Below, in pieces: positions 8,669 through 18,754 of a DNA stretch of 64,000 bases. The translations under genes were made by a program, and so were the position numbers. How positions within the stretch are numbered: position 1 is the stretch's first letter; the number at the start of each line of letters is the position of its first letter. The stretch is taken from positions 231,158 through 295,157 of the forward strand of contig NZ_NXIE01000004.1 of NCBI RefSeq assembly GCF_004116625.1. The letters run 5' to 3'. The stretch comes from Halarcobacter mediterraneus (GTDB lineage Bacteria > Campylobacterota > Campylobacteria > Campylobacterales > Arcobacteraceae). The notes under the pieces were generated by a model, which was not told where the DNA came from, did not search any database, and worked only from the letters and a program-made list of their open reading frames with translations.

Positions 8669-9134
8669 TGATTTTGAGAAAATCATACATAAAGGTTCAA
8701 ATATACACTATGAAGAAAAATTTAGAGTATTTACAGGACATCATAATATTTTTTTAGGTTCAAATATATATTTAGTTGATACTTTAATTAATGCAGGTGA
8801 TTCTATTGGTAAAGTGACAATAGAAGATTATGTTTTTTTTGGGCATGGTGTTAAGATATTAGCAAGAGCTCATAATTATAAAGTTTATAATGAACAAAGA
8901 CAACAAGATATTACAGAAAAGCCAATACATATAAAAAAAGGTGCTTGGATTGCAAGTGGAGCAATTATTCTAGGTGGAGTAACTATTGGTACAAATGCAG
9001 TTGTAGGAGCAGGAAGTGTGGTAACAAAAGATATACCTAATAATGCAGTTGTGACAGGCAACCCTGCAAAAATAGTAAAATATACTCATAGAAAATTAAA
9101 CCTATTTGAAAAACTAAGAATATTACTAAATTGA
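8658..9134 (+). CDS. Hexapeptide-repeat acyltransferase (WbbJ/maltose O-acetyltransferase type)
   Basis: This 158-residue left-handed beta-helix protein has several hexapeptide turns, clearest in the segment IASGAIILGGVTIGTNAVVG (about 97-116), and ends with the GNPAKIVK element that closes the coil in LPS acetyltransferases. It probably transfers acetyl from acetyl-CoA to a sugar or sugar nucleotide of the O-chain. Its start lies inside the end of wzt, so it is part of the same operon. The acceptor cannot be predicted. Confidence 0.85.
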   Translation: MINSDFEKIIHKGSNIHYEEKFRVFTGHHNIFLGSNIYLVDTLINAGDSIGKVTIEDYVFFGHGVKILARAHNYKVYNEQRQQDITEKPIHIKKGAWIASGAIILGGVTIGTNAVVGAGSVVTKDIPNNAVVTGNPAKIVKYTHRKLNLFEKLRILLN

Positions 9135-9292
9135 ATTATCTTTAATAGAATTCATATAAGAGAATTGGTAAAATAATTTTAATTATACTCATGTAGAAAT
9201 AAATACTATTTACAGTAAAATCAACAACTTGCAGCATAATATTAATAACTTTAATATATATTTATTAAGGTTGTATTTTAGGATAAATAAAT

Positions 9293-10852
9293 ATGTTAAA
9301 TTCAGAAAACAAAAATAGTTCTGTAGATCAGATTATACAAAAAGTGAAAGAAGAAGCAAAAAATAGAGCACCACTCAATACCAATATTGAATTTGAAGAA
9401 TATAAAGAGACACCAACTTTTTCAACTTTAGAAGAAAAAGAGAGCAATTTATATAAAGTAGCTAAAACTATAGGAAAATTTTTAAAAAAATTTGGATTAG
9501 GAAGTTTTGTTAATTTTATAAAATTAAATCTAAACTTGAAAAAGTATACATATGTCTATAATTTAGAGGATCTTACCAAATTTAATGATGAAGAATTTAT
9601 TGACAATACTTATAATATAACTTTAAATAGACAAGCCGATGATGAAGGAAGAGCATACTACTTAGAAAAATTACGAAATGGTAGCTTATCAAAGTCACAA
9701 ATTATTGCATTTTTACATTTTTCAAAAGAGGGTAAAGAACAAAATATAAATATTAGTGGTGTTAAAACACAATACATTCTATCTAAGATATATAAAATTC
9801 CTTTTTTAGGTTCTTTTGTTAAAGTAATTTATTATGTTGTAACTTTACCAAAGTTAGTTAATAAACTAAATCATACTGAAAATTATATGAATAGAGAATT
9901 TATAAAAAATAAAGAACAATATTCTCAATTAGAAGATATTTTAGAAACAAAAGTTGATGAAGTTGTTTTCCAAAATTTAGAAAAAAACTTCTATAAAGAA
10001 AATGAAAGTTTAAATAAAATAATAAAAGAAAAAATTGATAAAAAAGAGTTCGAGTTTTATTTAGAGTCTGTAAACTATGGAACTAAACAAATTGAATTAA
10101 GTAAACAAAATTTAGAAACTTTAGTGGAAGAAGCAAAAAATAGATTACCTTCTGAAGTTTTTAATAAAGAAGAAGTAATTTCTATTGTTAATGAACAAAA
10201 TCATAATTTTGATAGCTTATATGTATCTTTTGAAAATCAATTTAGGGGAGAAAATAAAGATATAAAAAATAAATTAAAAGTATATCTTCCTTATATTAGT
10301 AACTTTTCTTTAGATATTAATATTTTAGATGTAGGATGTGGTAGAGGTGAATGGCTAGAGCTACTATCAGAAAATGGTTATAAAAATATAAAAGGAATAG
10401 ATTTAAATCAATTAATGATATCTTTTTGTAAAGATTCAAACTATAATGTTGAATGTATAGATGTAATAACGTATTTAAAATCTTTAAATGATGAAACTTT
10501 ATCAATTGTTACAGGTTTTCATATAATAGAACATTTACCTTTTGAAGTTTTAATGACTCTTTTTAGTGAGACATTAAGAGTATTAAAAAAAGGTGGAATG
10601 ATTATTTTTGAAACTCCAAACCCAAGAAATATTTTAGTAGGTTCTTCTGATTTTTATTTAGACCCTACACATATAAAACCTATACATCCCGCAACACTAA
10701 AATTTTTAGCAAAACAAACAGGTTTTAATAATGTCAAATCGCTTATTTTAGATAATGAAAAATTATCAGACTTTGATGAATTACCATTTAATGACTTAAA
10801 TGATTATATAAATATAGGTAGAGACTTGGTTGTAATTGGTTATAAAGCATGA
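9293..10852 (+). CDS. DUF4214/coiled-coil SAM methyltransferase, candidate O-chain terminator
   Basis: The protein has 519 residues. A DUF4214 domain covers about residues 95-150 (FNDEEFIDNTYNITLNRQAD, then GRAYYLEKLRNG). A long charged helical region, probably coiled coil, runs through about 190-310. A class I SAM-dependent methyltransferase follows: ILDVGCGRGEWL near 343, GIDLN near 365, and the FHIIEHLP segment near 407. A methyltransferase placed on a coiled-coil rod recalls the WbdD molecular ruler that methylates and stops O9a-type chains, although no kinase domain is visible here. Upstream is wzt; downstream is a GT4 gene starting 4 bp before the stop. Capping is inferred. Confidence 0.8.
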   Translation: MLNSENKNSSVDQIIQKVKEEAKNRAPLNTNIEFEEYKETPTFSTLEEKESNLYKVAKTIGKFLKKFGLGSFVNFIKLNLNLKKYTYVYNLEDLTKFNDEEFIDNTYNITLNRQADDEGRAYYLEKLRNGSLSKSQIIAFLHFSKEGKEQNINISGVKTQYILSKIYKIPFLGSFVKVIYYVVTLPKLVNKLNHTENYMNREFIKNKEQYSQLEDILETKVDEVVFQNLEKNFYKENESLNKIIKEKIDKKEFEFYLESVNYGTKQIELSKQNLETLVEEAKNRLPSEVFNKEEVISIVNEQNHNFDSLYVSFENQFRGENKDIKNKLKVYLPYISNFSLDINILDVGCGRGEWLELLSENGYKNIKGIDLNQLMISFCKDSNYNVECIDVITYLKSLNDETLSIVTGFHIIEHLPFEVLMTLFSETLRVLKKGGMIIFETPNPRNILVGSSDFYLDPTHIKPIHPATLKFLAKQTGFNNVKSLILDNEKLSDFDELPFNDLNDYINIGRDLVVIGYKA

Positions 10853-11880
10853 GAATCTTAATTCCTTCTATTCAAGTTCCTTTTATAAGTGGTGGTTCTA
10901 TTCTTATGACTCAAGGATTAAAGAATGCTTTAATAAAAGCAGGACATGAAGTAGAAGTAGTAACTATACCTTTTAAGTTTTCTCCTCACTCTTACATAGA
11001 AGATTTAATAGAGTTCTGGAAAAAACAAGATTTCAATAACTTTAATGGTTTCCACATAGATATGGTTATTGTTTTACAATTTCCTGCCTATTATGTTCAG
11101 CATAAAAATAAAGTCTTATGGCTTATGCACCAACATAGATCTGTTTATGAACTATACAATGAAGAAAAAGCATTAGAAGAGGATAAACAATTAAAAGAAT
11201 TGATAGTTAAAAGTGATACGCAAGAATTAGCCTTGATTAAAAGTAGATTTAGTATGTGTCAAAATGTTTCAAATAGATTAATGAAATATAATAATATCTC
11301 TTCAATACCTTTATATCATCCTCCTTTTAGAGAAGAGAAGTTTTATTGTGAAGAGTCTTATGATTTTATCTTTTGTCCTAGTAGGTTAGAAGAGTTAAAA
11401 AGACAAGATTTACTTATTCAAGCTATGCAATATACTAAAACAAATGTAGTAGCTATAATTGCAGGAACAGGTGGACAAAAAGAAAACTATGAAAAACAAA
11501 TAAAATCCTTAAAGTTAGTAGATAAAGTTAAACTAATAGGACATATTTCTGATGAAGAAAAAGAAACTTTTTATGCAAGAAGTTTAGGTGTCTTTTTTGC
11601 TCCTTTTGATGAAGATTATGGTTATATAACTTTAGAAGCAATGTTAAGTTCTAAACCTTTAATAACTTGTATTGACTCAGGTGGTCCTTTAGAATTTGTT
11701 ATAAATGATGAAACGGGATTTATTCTTGAACCTAATCCAAAAGAAATAGCAGAAAAAATAGATTATTTATATCAAAATAAACAAAAAGCTAAAGAAATGG
11801 GGATTAAAGCATTAAAGCATTATAAATCAAAAAATATTTCTTGGAATAATGTTGTAAATAAAATATTAGGAAGTAAATAA
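10849..11880 (+). CDS. GT4-family glycosyltransferase
   Basis: This GT-B protein of 343 residues begins MRILIPSIQVPFISGGS, a glycine-rich loop typical of the acceptor half. CPSRLEELKRQDLLIQAM (about 177-194) opens the donor half, and EDYGYITLEAML near 254 is the retaining GT4 motif with the phosphate-binding glutamate. It probably adds a sugar to the lipid-linked O-chain on the cytoplasmic face. It shares the ...DEDYG...EA motif with both halves of the larger enzyme at 13144. The start overlaps the methyltransferase stop by 4 bp, and another methyltransferase follows after one base. Confidence 0.85.
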   Translation: MRILIPSIQVPFISGGSILMTQGLKNALIKAGHEVEVVTIPFKFSPHSYIEDLIEFWKKQDFNNFNGFHIDMVIVLQFPAYYVQHKNKVLWLMHQHRSVYELYNEEKALEEDKQLKELIVKSDTQELALIKSRFSMCQNVSNRLMKYNNISSIPLYHPPFREEKFYCEESYDFIFCPSRLEELKRQDLLIQAMQYTKTNVVAIIAGTGGQKENYEKQIKSLKLVDKVKLIGHISDEEKETFYARSLGVFFAPFDEDYGYITLEAMLSSKPLITCIDSGGPLEFVINDETGFILEPNPKEIAEKIDYLYQNKQKAKEMGIKALKHYKSKNISWNNVVNKILGSK

Positions 11881-11881
11881 T

Positions 11882-13147
11882 ATGAATAATAATTTTGATA
11901 TTACATATGAAACTTGTGGTATAACTGATGTTGAAACTTTTTATAAAGAAAAGTTTGCTCATAATGTAAGTTATGATATTGAAGAAAGTTTACTATATGA
12001 ATATAATATTCTAAATTTAAAACAAATGTATATTTATGATTATATTAAACCAAATTCTAAAGTTTTAGATTTTGGTTGTGGTAGTGGTACTTTTAAAATA
12101 TTAAAAAAATTAAACTGCTACCTTGTTGGTGTAGATATGTCTTCAAAAGCAGTTGAATATGCAAAAACTTTAAATCAGTATGATGAAGCATATTCTCTTG
12201 ATATCTTTGATACTTTTTTTGATAAGTATATTAATTCTTTTGATTATATTATTTCTTCTGATGTTTTTGGACATATTGAATTTAAAGATAAAGATAATGT
12301 CATAAAAAGATTAAAATCTTTACTAAAAGAAAATGGTACTATGATTCATGGAATTGAAACAGGTGATATCAAATATAGTGAAATGACAAAAGAACAAAGA
12401 AAAAGTTTTGCGATAGTAGATGGTCATATTGGTATGGAGAGTGAAGAAAATACTAGAAAAAGATTTAAACAGTTTTTTAATCATGTAGATGTCTATACTC
12501 CCTATGGAATAATAAATGATTTAGATGAAATCATAAAACAAAATGAAAGTTATGATGTATCATATTTAGACCAAAATCTTATGGAATATTTAAAAAATAA
12601 TCGCTCAAATAAATTTTTTCTTGATGCTTTTAACATCAGTCAATACTGTGCTCATAAAGCATATGAATATAATGTACCTAAAAATACTTTTTTTAATTTA
12701 TATGGTTTTAGCTTTCTAATCTCTAGTGATAATAAAATAATAAAAAATACAAATACTTATCCTAAATCTCATATTCAATTTTCTTCAGACTTTTATCAAG
12801 AAGAATTATTAGAAAATAAAAAATTTAGATGGTCAAAACCATATAGTTATATCTATTTAAATAACATATCAAGTATTACCTTTGAAATAAAATCATATAT
12901 TCCTGCATATACACAAAAAGAACAAAATATAACATTAGTCTTAAATAATAAAAAGATAGAAAAACTTACTTTTAATTCTGAAGTACAAACTTTATCTTAC
13001 ACTTTAACAAATCAAGAAAAGTCAAAAAATTTACTTTTAGAGTTTTATGCAGATTCAAACTTTACTCCAATGTTATTTGAAGAAAACTCAAATGATAATA
13101 GAATTTTAGCTTTTAATCTTTCAATTATTTCAAAGGAACTTATGTGA
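11882..13147 (+). CDS. SAM-dependent methyltransferase with C-terminal extension
   Basis: The protein has 421 residues. The methyltransferase fold is marked by VLDFGCGSGTF near residue 61, VGVDMSSKAVEYA near 83 and IISSDVFGHIEF near 121. After about residue 220 there is a region that does not belong to the core fold, ending in a strand-rich stretch (about 310-420). Small methyltransferases in O-antigen clusters usually methylate a sugar hydroxyl, so an O-methylated residue in the surface glycan is likely. It ends 4 bp inside the next glycosyltransferase gene. Substrate unknown. Confidence 0.8.
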   Translation: MNNNFDITYETCGITDVETFYKEKFAHNVSYDIEESLLYEYNILNLKQMYIYDYIKPNSKVLDFGCGSGTFKILKKLNCYLVGVDMSSKAVEYAKTLNQYDEAYSLDIFDTFFDKYINSFDYIISSDVFGHIEFKDKDNVIKRLKSLLKENGTMIHGIETGDIKYSEMTKEQRKSFAIVDGHIGMESEENTRKRFKQFFNHVDVYTPYGIINDLDEIIKQNESYDVSYLDQNLMEYLKNNRSNKFFLDAFNISQYCAHKAYEYNVPKNTFFNLYGFSFLISSDNKIIKNTNTYPKSHIQFSSDFYQEELLENKKFRWSKPYSYIYLNNISSITFEIKSYIPAYTQKEQNITLVLNNKKIEKLTFNSEVQTLSYTLTNQEKSKNLLLEFYADSNFTPMLFEENSNDNRILAFNLSIISKELM

Positions 13148-15465
13148 AAATTGCAATAGTAGCCCCAAGTCCAATTCCTTTTGGTATTGGAGGTGCAGAA
13201 AAATTATGGTGGGGAATGATTAATTATATTAATACTAAAACAAATCATCAATGTGAGTTAATAAAAATACCTATTAAAGAAAATAATTTTTGGAACCTAA
13301 TAGATGCTTATTATAAATTTTATTGTTTAGATGTTTCTCATTTTGATATGGTTATTACTACAAAATATCCAGCTTGGATGTTACAGCATAATAATCACCA
13401 TATCTATTTACAACATTGTTTAAGAGGTTTATATGATACTTACTCTTTAATGTCTTTACCTGAAGAATTTATTTCTAAACATCAAAAAGTAAATCATTTA
13501 CTTCATCTTTTAAATACCCCAAGTACAACAAGTATAAATCAATTTTTCAATGCTTTATTTGACTTAAAAAAAGACCCTACAATTTCTCAAAATACTTATG
13601 ATTTTCCTGGTCCTTTAATAAGAAAAATAATACATTTTTTAGATAAAAAAGCAATGGAAAATATAAAAGCTTTTTCAGCAATATCACAAACAGTTATCAA
13701 TAGAAAAGAGTATTTTCCTAAAAATACCTTAGTTCAAAAAGTTTATCATCCTTCAAATCTTGAAGGTTTACACAACAATACTTATGAGTATTTTTTTACA
13801 GCAAGTAGACTTGATGATGCTAAAAGAATTGAAATGATAGTAAAAGCTTATTTGAAATCAAAAACAAAAATACCTTTAAAAGTTGCAGGAACAGGTCCTT
13901 TAGAAGCACAATTAAGAAAATTAGCGAAAAATGACTCAAGAATAGAATTTTTAGGCTTTATAAGTGATGAAGAACTTATAAAATACTATTCAAATGCCTA
14001 TGCTGTCTTATTTGTTCCTTATGATGAAGATTATGGATTAATCACAATAGAAGCTGCAATGTGCCATAAACCTGTATTAACTTTCTCCGATACAGGTGGA
14101 GTAGTAGAATTCATAAAAGATAATGAAACAGGCTTAGTATGTGAACCAAAAGTTTCTGAACTTACAAAAAAAATTGATTTTATTTCTGAAAACCCTCAAT
14201 TTTGTAAACAAATGGGTGAAAAAGTTTATAACTCAGTAGTTGATATAACATGGGAAAATACTATTACTTCTTTACTAAATCCTTCAATAGAAAATACAAA
14301 AAAAGATAAAATTACAGTTGTAACTACTTATTCTATTTATCCACCACGTGGAGGAGGACAAAATAGAATATTCTATTTATATAAAGAAATCTCAAAGTTT
14401 ATAAAAGTTGAAATAATATGTTTAGTTGGAAGAAATCAAAATTATAGAAAAGTTGAAATTTCTCCAGATTTTTTTGAGATAAGAGTTCCAAAAAGTAGAA
14501 TTCATGAGAAAAAAGAAATAGAAATAGAAAAAAAAGCTGGTATTCCTATTACAGATATTGCAATGCTTTATTTATATAATGAAACACCAAAGTTACAAGA
14601 GGAAATTAAAAAATCAGCAGCAACTTCAAAATATATTATTACAAGTCATCCTTACACATATAGTTTGATAAAAGAAATAGTAAATATTCCAATTATTCAT
14701 GAATCTCATAATGTAGAATATAATTTAAAAAAACAAATGTTAGAAGACAACCCTTATAATAAAAAACTATTAGAAAAACTTTTTGAAGTAGAAAAAGAAG
14801 CTTGTCAAGACTCAATTTATACAACAGTATGTTCTAAAGATGATGCTTATGTTATGGAAGAGTTATATAATCTTGATATTAATAAATCTCTTGTAGTTCC
14901 AAATGGAGTAGACTTAAATACAGTTCCTTATATTTCATCTGAAAAAAGACAAGAGTTACAAAGCTCTTTTAAAGCAGAAAATGAAAAAATTGTTTTATTT
15001 ATTGGAAGTTGGCATCAACCAAATATAGAAGCAGTAGAAGAAATATTTTTATTGGCAAATACCTTACCTGAATATAACTTTATTATTTTAGGAAGTGTAG
15101 AAGGATACTTCTCTTCACATAAAAAACCTAAAAATGTTGGTTTTACAGGAATTGTTACTGATGAAGAAAAAGAAATTTATTTAAGTATTGCAGATATTGC
15201 AATTAATCCAATGTTATCAGGTTCAGGAACAAATCTAAAAATGCTTGATTATATGGCAAATGGAATACCTGTAATAAGTACTAAAATAGGAGCAAGAGGA
15301 CTTGATATTCCTGCAGAATATATTGTAAACTGTGATATAAAAGAGTTTAAAAATTATATCTTAAATATAAAAGATTATGTAAATATTGAAAAAAGTAGAA
15401 AATATGTGGAAGAAAATTTTTCATGGGAAGTAATCCAAAAACAGCTGGAAAAGATTCTTAAATGA
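13144..15465 (+). CDS. Two-domain GT4 glycosyltransferase
   Basis: The 773-residue protein contains two GT-B modules in tandem. The first (about 1-385) opens with APSPIPFGIGGAEKLWWGM and carries ASRLDDAKRIEMIV near 220 and EDYGLITIEAAM near 297. The second (about 390-773) opens with YSIYPPRGGGQNRIF and carries FIGSWHQPN near 620 and the donor motif SGSGTNLKMLDYM near 691. Double-domain enzymes of this kind often add two successive sugars, as WbdA does in mannan-type O antigens. Start at GTG 13144 overlaps the previous gene by 4 bp and the stop overlaps the acyltransferase by 4 bp. Confidence 0.85.
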   Translation: MKIAIVAPSPIPFGIGGAEKLWWGMINYINTKTNHQCELIKIPIKENNFWNLIDAYYKFYCLDVSHFDMVITTKYPAWMLQHNNHHIYLQHCLRGLYDTYSLMSLPEEFISKHQKVNHLLHLLNTPSTTSINQFFNALFDLKKDPTISQNTYDFPGPLIRKIIHFLDKKAMENIKAFSAISQTVINRKEYFPKNTLVQKVYHPSNLEGLHNNTYEYFFTASRLDDAKRIEMIVKAYLKSKTKIPLKVAGTGPLEAQLRKLAKNDSRIEFLGFISDEELIKYYSNAYAVLFVPYDEDYGLITIEAAMCHKPVLTFSDTGGVVEFIKDNETGLVCEPKVSELTKKIDFISENPQFCKQMGEKVYNSVVDITWENTITSLLNPSIENTKKDKITVVTTYSIYPPRGGGQNRIFYLYKEISKFIKVEIICLVGRNQNYRKVEISPDFFEIRVPKSRIHEKKEIEIEKKAGIPITDIAMLYLYNETPKLQEEIKKSAATSKYIITSHPYTYSLIKEIVNIPIIHESHNVEYNLKKQMLEDNPYNKKLLEKLFEVEKEACQDSIYTTVCSKDDAYVMEELYNLDINKSLVVPNGVDLNTVPYISSEKRQELQSSFKAENEKIVLFIGSWHQPNIEAVEEIFLLANTLPEYNFIILGSVEGYFSSHKKPKNVGFTGIVTDEEKEIYLSIADIAINPMLSGSGTNLKMLDYMANGIPVISTKIGARGLDIPAEYIVNCDIKEFKNYILNIKDYVNIEKSRKYVEENFSWEVIQKQLEKILK

Positions 15466-17462
15466 CAAATACGTATAAATTAGGCTATATAAAATCTATT
15501 GACAGTTTAAGAGCATTTGCAGTTCTTTCTGTTATGTTATATCATCTTTACCCAAAAGCATTGCCTGGAGGTTTTACTGGGGTTGATGTATTTTTTGTTA
15601 TTTCTGGGTATGTTGTTAGTAGTTCCTTATTTAAAAACTATAATTCAAACTTTTTTAAATTTACTTTAGATTTTTATTCAAGAAGAATTATTAGATTAAT
15701 TCCTGTATTTTTAGTCTTTGTACTTTTTTCTACACTTATAACAGTACTTTTTATTCCTTCTTCTTGGTTAAGTGATACTATAAACAAAACAGGTTTAGCT
15801 TCTTTATTTGGACTTAGTAATTTTGCTTTAGTTTGGTACAATGATGGGTATTTCTCCCCTAGAATAGAGTTTAATCCCTTTGTACACACTTGGTCTTTAG
15901 CTGTTGAAGAACAATTTTATATAGTTTTTCCTTTGATATTTTTCTTGTGGTACAAGTTTCAATCTTCATCAAAAAAAATTATTTCACTTGGATTAAGATA
16001 TTTATTACCTTTATTACTTGTGCTTTCTTTAATATATTCTTATTATGAAACATCAGCAAATCCCCAACACGCTTTTTATCTTTTATTTAGTAGATTTTGG
16101 GAATTAGCCTTAGGAGCTTTTCTTTTTAAATTACATTCTTCTAATAAATTAGTAAATCATTCAACTAATATAAATAAATTATTTTTGCTAACAGGAATTA
16201 TTTTAATAACAATAGGTTTTGTTTTTTCAAAATCAAATTCATTTCCTTTTCCTTGGGCTATAGCACCTGTATTTGGAACTGTTTTTATGATTATAGCTTT
16301 TGTTCATAAATCTTATCAAAATTCTTTATTTTTAAAAGTATTTGAAAATCCTTTTTTAACTTATATAGGAAAAATATCTTACTCTTTATATTTATGGCAT
16401 TGGGCTATTTATGTATTTTTTAGATGGACTGTAGGTTTACAAACAATTACTCAAATGATATGTGCAGCACTTCTTACTATAATTTTTGCAGTTTTATCTT
16501 ATCACTTTGTAGAAAATTATTTTCTTAAAAATAAAACTCTTCATAGAATGTCAAGTTGGAAAATTGTTTTATCAGGACTATTACTATTAGCCTTATCATA
16601 TTTTGGAATAAAGCAATTATTCTCTAACCAAACAACTCTTAGTTTAAGTGTAACAAAAAATCAAACAGTTTGGTATCCGTACCCATATCCTAGTACTCAA
16701 AAATCAGAAAAAGATTTTAGCTCACATACTATTTTTGTTTTAGGTGATTCTCATACAGGAGCTTACAGTACTATGCTTCAACAGTTAAAAGATGAATACA
16801 AAATCAATGTTTTTCAATATTCATCAGGAGGCTGTGGAGTTGCAGATTTTCATTCAGCAAATATTTCTAAAAATCCTTCTTGCTTGAATTATATTAATAC
16901 AATATTAAAAGAAATAGAAGAAAAAGCAAAACCAAATGATATTTTATTTTTAGCTTCATTAAGAATGGTTAGATTTTGTGACCAATATGCAGTTTTCCCT
17001 TTAAATGATGTTTTAACTAAACTACACTCAAAAGAAGCTAATGAAAATAGACAAATTATAGTAAATGAAACTTCAACTTTAATACAAAAATTTCATAAGA
17101 AAAATATTAATGTATTAATTGATGCCCCAAAACCTACTTTTTTTGCACCTGCCTTTAGATGTTCTGATTGGTTCAATAAATCAAATCCTATTTGTAAAGG
17201 TGAATTAAAAGTAGAAAGAGACTTTTTAGAGCAAACAAGACAACCAGTTATAAATGCTTTAAATACTTTACAAAGTAAATTCCCAAGTCTTATTGTTTGG
17301 GATCCTTTCCCTATCTTATGTCCAAATGATACTTGTTTTGCTTATGATAATGAAAAGCCACTATTTTTTGATGGAGACCATTTAAGTGCACATGGAAACA
17401 GAGTTCTTTATCCCTCTTTCTCAAAACTCATAGAGTCAATTATAGAAGATAAAAAACAATGA
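15462..17462 (+). CDS. Membrane acyltransferase-3 with C-terminal SGNH domain (OafA-like)
   Basis: The protein has 666 residues. The first 370 or so form an acyltransferase-3 membrane domain with about ten hydrophobic spans. It opens with IDSLRAFAVLSVMLYHLYP, whose RA..V..V...H pattern is the family signature, and has HTWSLAVEEQFY near 145. The C-terminal part is a periplasmic SGNH hydrolase-like domain with GDSHTG near 428 and DGDHLS near 637. Proteins of this OafA type acetylate O-antigen sugars after transfer of acyl groups across the inner membrane. It sits among O-chain genes with 4-bp overlaps on both sides. Confidence 0.9.
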   Translation: MTNTYKLGYIKSIDSLRAFAVLSVMLYHLYPKALPGGFTGVDVFFVISGYVVSSSLFKNYNSNFFKFTLDFYSRRIIRLIPVFLVFVLFSTLITVLFIPSSWLSDTINKTGLASLFGLSNFALVWYNDGYFSPRIEFNPFVHTWSLAVEEQFYIVFPLIFFLWYKFQSSSKKIISLGLRYLLPLLLVLSLIYSYYETSANPQHAFYLLFSRFWELALGAFLFKLHSSNKLVNHSTNINKLFLLTGIILITIGFVFSKSNSFPFPWAIAPVFGTVFMIIAFVHKSYQNSLFLKVFENPFLTYIGKISYSLYLWHWAIYVFFRWTVGLQTITQMICAALLTIIFAVLSYHFVENYFLKNKTLHRMSSWKIVLSGLLLLALSYFGIKQLFSNQTTLSLSVTKNQTVWYPYPYPSTQKSEKDFSSHTIFVLGDSHTGAYSTMLQQLKDEYKINVFQYSSGGCGVADFHSANISKNPSCLNYINTILKEIEEKAKPNDILFLASLRMVRFCDQYAVFPLNDVLTKLHSKEANENRQIIVNETSTLIQKFHKKNINVLIDAPKPTFFAPAFRCSDWFNKSNPICKGELKVERDFLEQTRQPVINALNTLQSKFPSLIVWDPFPILCPNDTCFAYDNEKPLFFDGDHLSAHGNRVLYPSFSKLIESIIEDKKQ

Positions 17463-18595
17463 TTTATATAGATTTAACTCAATATATTCAGAATAGATTA
17501 AACACAGGTATTCAAAGAGTAGTGAATCAATATCTTAGAAGAGCACTAAAAGACTCTTCTACTATTTCAATTCTTTATTATGATGAAAAAAACACTTTCC
17601 ATCTTTTAGACAATAAAGAAGTTACAGTTTTTTTAGATAACGTTATAAATTATCAATTTAAAACTTATACTAAAATAGATATATTTAATTTGAATATAAA
17701 TAAAAAAATATTTTTTGAAATAGATTCTGTTTGGAATAGTTCTTATTCTAGAATAACACTTTATAAAAAACTAAAAGAACAGAATTTTAAAATTTATAAT
17801 TTTATATATGATCTTATTCCTATACTTTTTCCTCAATTTCTACATGAAAAAACAAAAAAAAACTTTAAGCCATATATGAAAGCTATTTTTCAATATAGTG
17901 ATAAAGTTTTTTTTGATTCAAAATCAGCACGAAATGATTTTTTGAAATTAAAAAATACTATTTTTGAAAATTCAAAACAAATATCCACTGAAGTTGTTTA
18001 TTTAGGTTCTGATTTTAAAAAAGAAGCAAAACATATAAATAAAACTTATGAGCATATTCTTTCAAAAAAATTTATTTTATTTGTAGGAACAATAGAACCT
18101 AGAAAACAACAAAAACTTCTTTTAGAAGCCTTTGAAATATTAAATAAAACTTATAAAAATTTAAATATAGTATTCATAGGAAAAATAGGTTGGAATGTAG
18201 AAGAATTTATTTATACCTTAAACACCCATCCACTAAAAGATAAAAATATTTTTCATTTTGAAAATATTGATGATGAAACATTAGTAAGTTTTTATAAAAA
18301 AGCTTTTTTAGTTACTTATCTTTCTTTCTATGAAGGTTATGGCTTACCAATAGTAGAATCGCTGAAATACTCAAATATAACAATTGTTTCTTCAAATAGT
18401 TCTATTCCAGAAGTGGGCTTAGACTTTGTAGAATACATAAAAGATAATTCAAAAACTGAACTTATAGAAAAAATAAAATACTACATAGAAAATAAGACAA
18501 AATATCAAGAAAGAAAAAACTATATTTTTGAAAAATATCAAATACCAAATTGGGATATTTTTTATACAAAATTAAAGCAAAAATTAATTAAATAA
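17459..18595 (+). CDS. GT4-family glycosyltransferase, paralogue of the 5411 gene
   Basis: This enzyme of 378 residues has the same opening signature (IDLTQYIQNRLNTGIQRVV) as the glycosyltransferase after manC. The donor half has IEPRKQQKLLLEAF near 211 and EGYGLPIVESL near 293. The two paralogues bracket the cluster and may form alternating linkages of one repeating unit. It starts inside the end of the acyltransferase gene (4-bp overlap) and is the last gene before a 274-bp gap leading to the S-layer gene. Acceptor unknown. Confidence 0.85.
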   Translation: MIYIDLTQYIQNRLNTGIQRVVNQYLRRALKDSSTISILYYDEKNTFHLLDNKEVTVFLDNVINYQFKTYTKIDIFNLNINKKIFFEIDSVWNSSYSRITLYKKLKEQNFKIYNFIYDLIPILFPQFLHEKTKKNFKPYMKAIFQYSDKVFFDSKSARNDFLKLKNTIFENSKQISTEVVYLGSDFKKEAKHINKTYEHILSKKFILFVGTIEPRKQQKLLLEAFEILNKTYKNLNIVFIGKIGWNVEEFIYTLNTHPLKDKNIFHFENIDDETLVSFYKKAFLVTYLSFYEGYGLPIVESLKYSNITIVSSNSSIPEVGLDFVEYIKDNSKTELIEKIKYYIENKTKYQERKNYIFEKYQIPNWDIFYTKLKQKLIK

Positions 18596-18736
18596 TATAG
18601 TGATATTTTAAACCAACAATTAATAAATATTTTCCTTTGTAAAGTTTCTACACATATTGAGTATTAGGGATGTAATTAAGATAGATATTTTCAAAAAAAA
18701 CCATAACTTTTTATAATTATTTAAGTTTATACAGAT

Positions 18737-18742
18737 TATAAT
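18737..18742 (+). promoter_or_regulatory. Candidate -10 box of the S-layer gene
   Basis: A consensus TATAAT lies in the 274-bp gap before the 981-residue protein. A start about seven bases downstream would give a leader of roughly 120 nt whose 5' end falls just before the outer stem at 18755. There is no obvious -35. The first half of the gap (18596-18730) shows nothing I can name. Confidence 0.5.
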
Positions 18743-18754
18743 TACATAGTTTCG

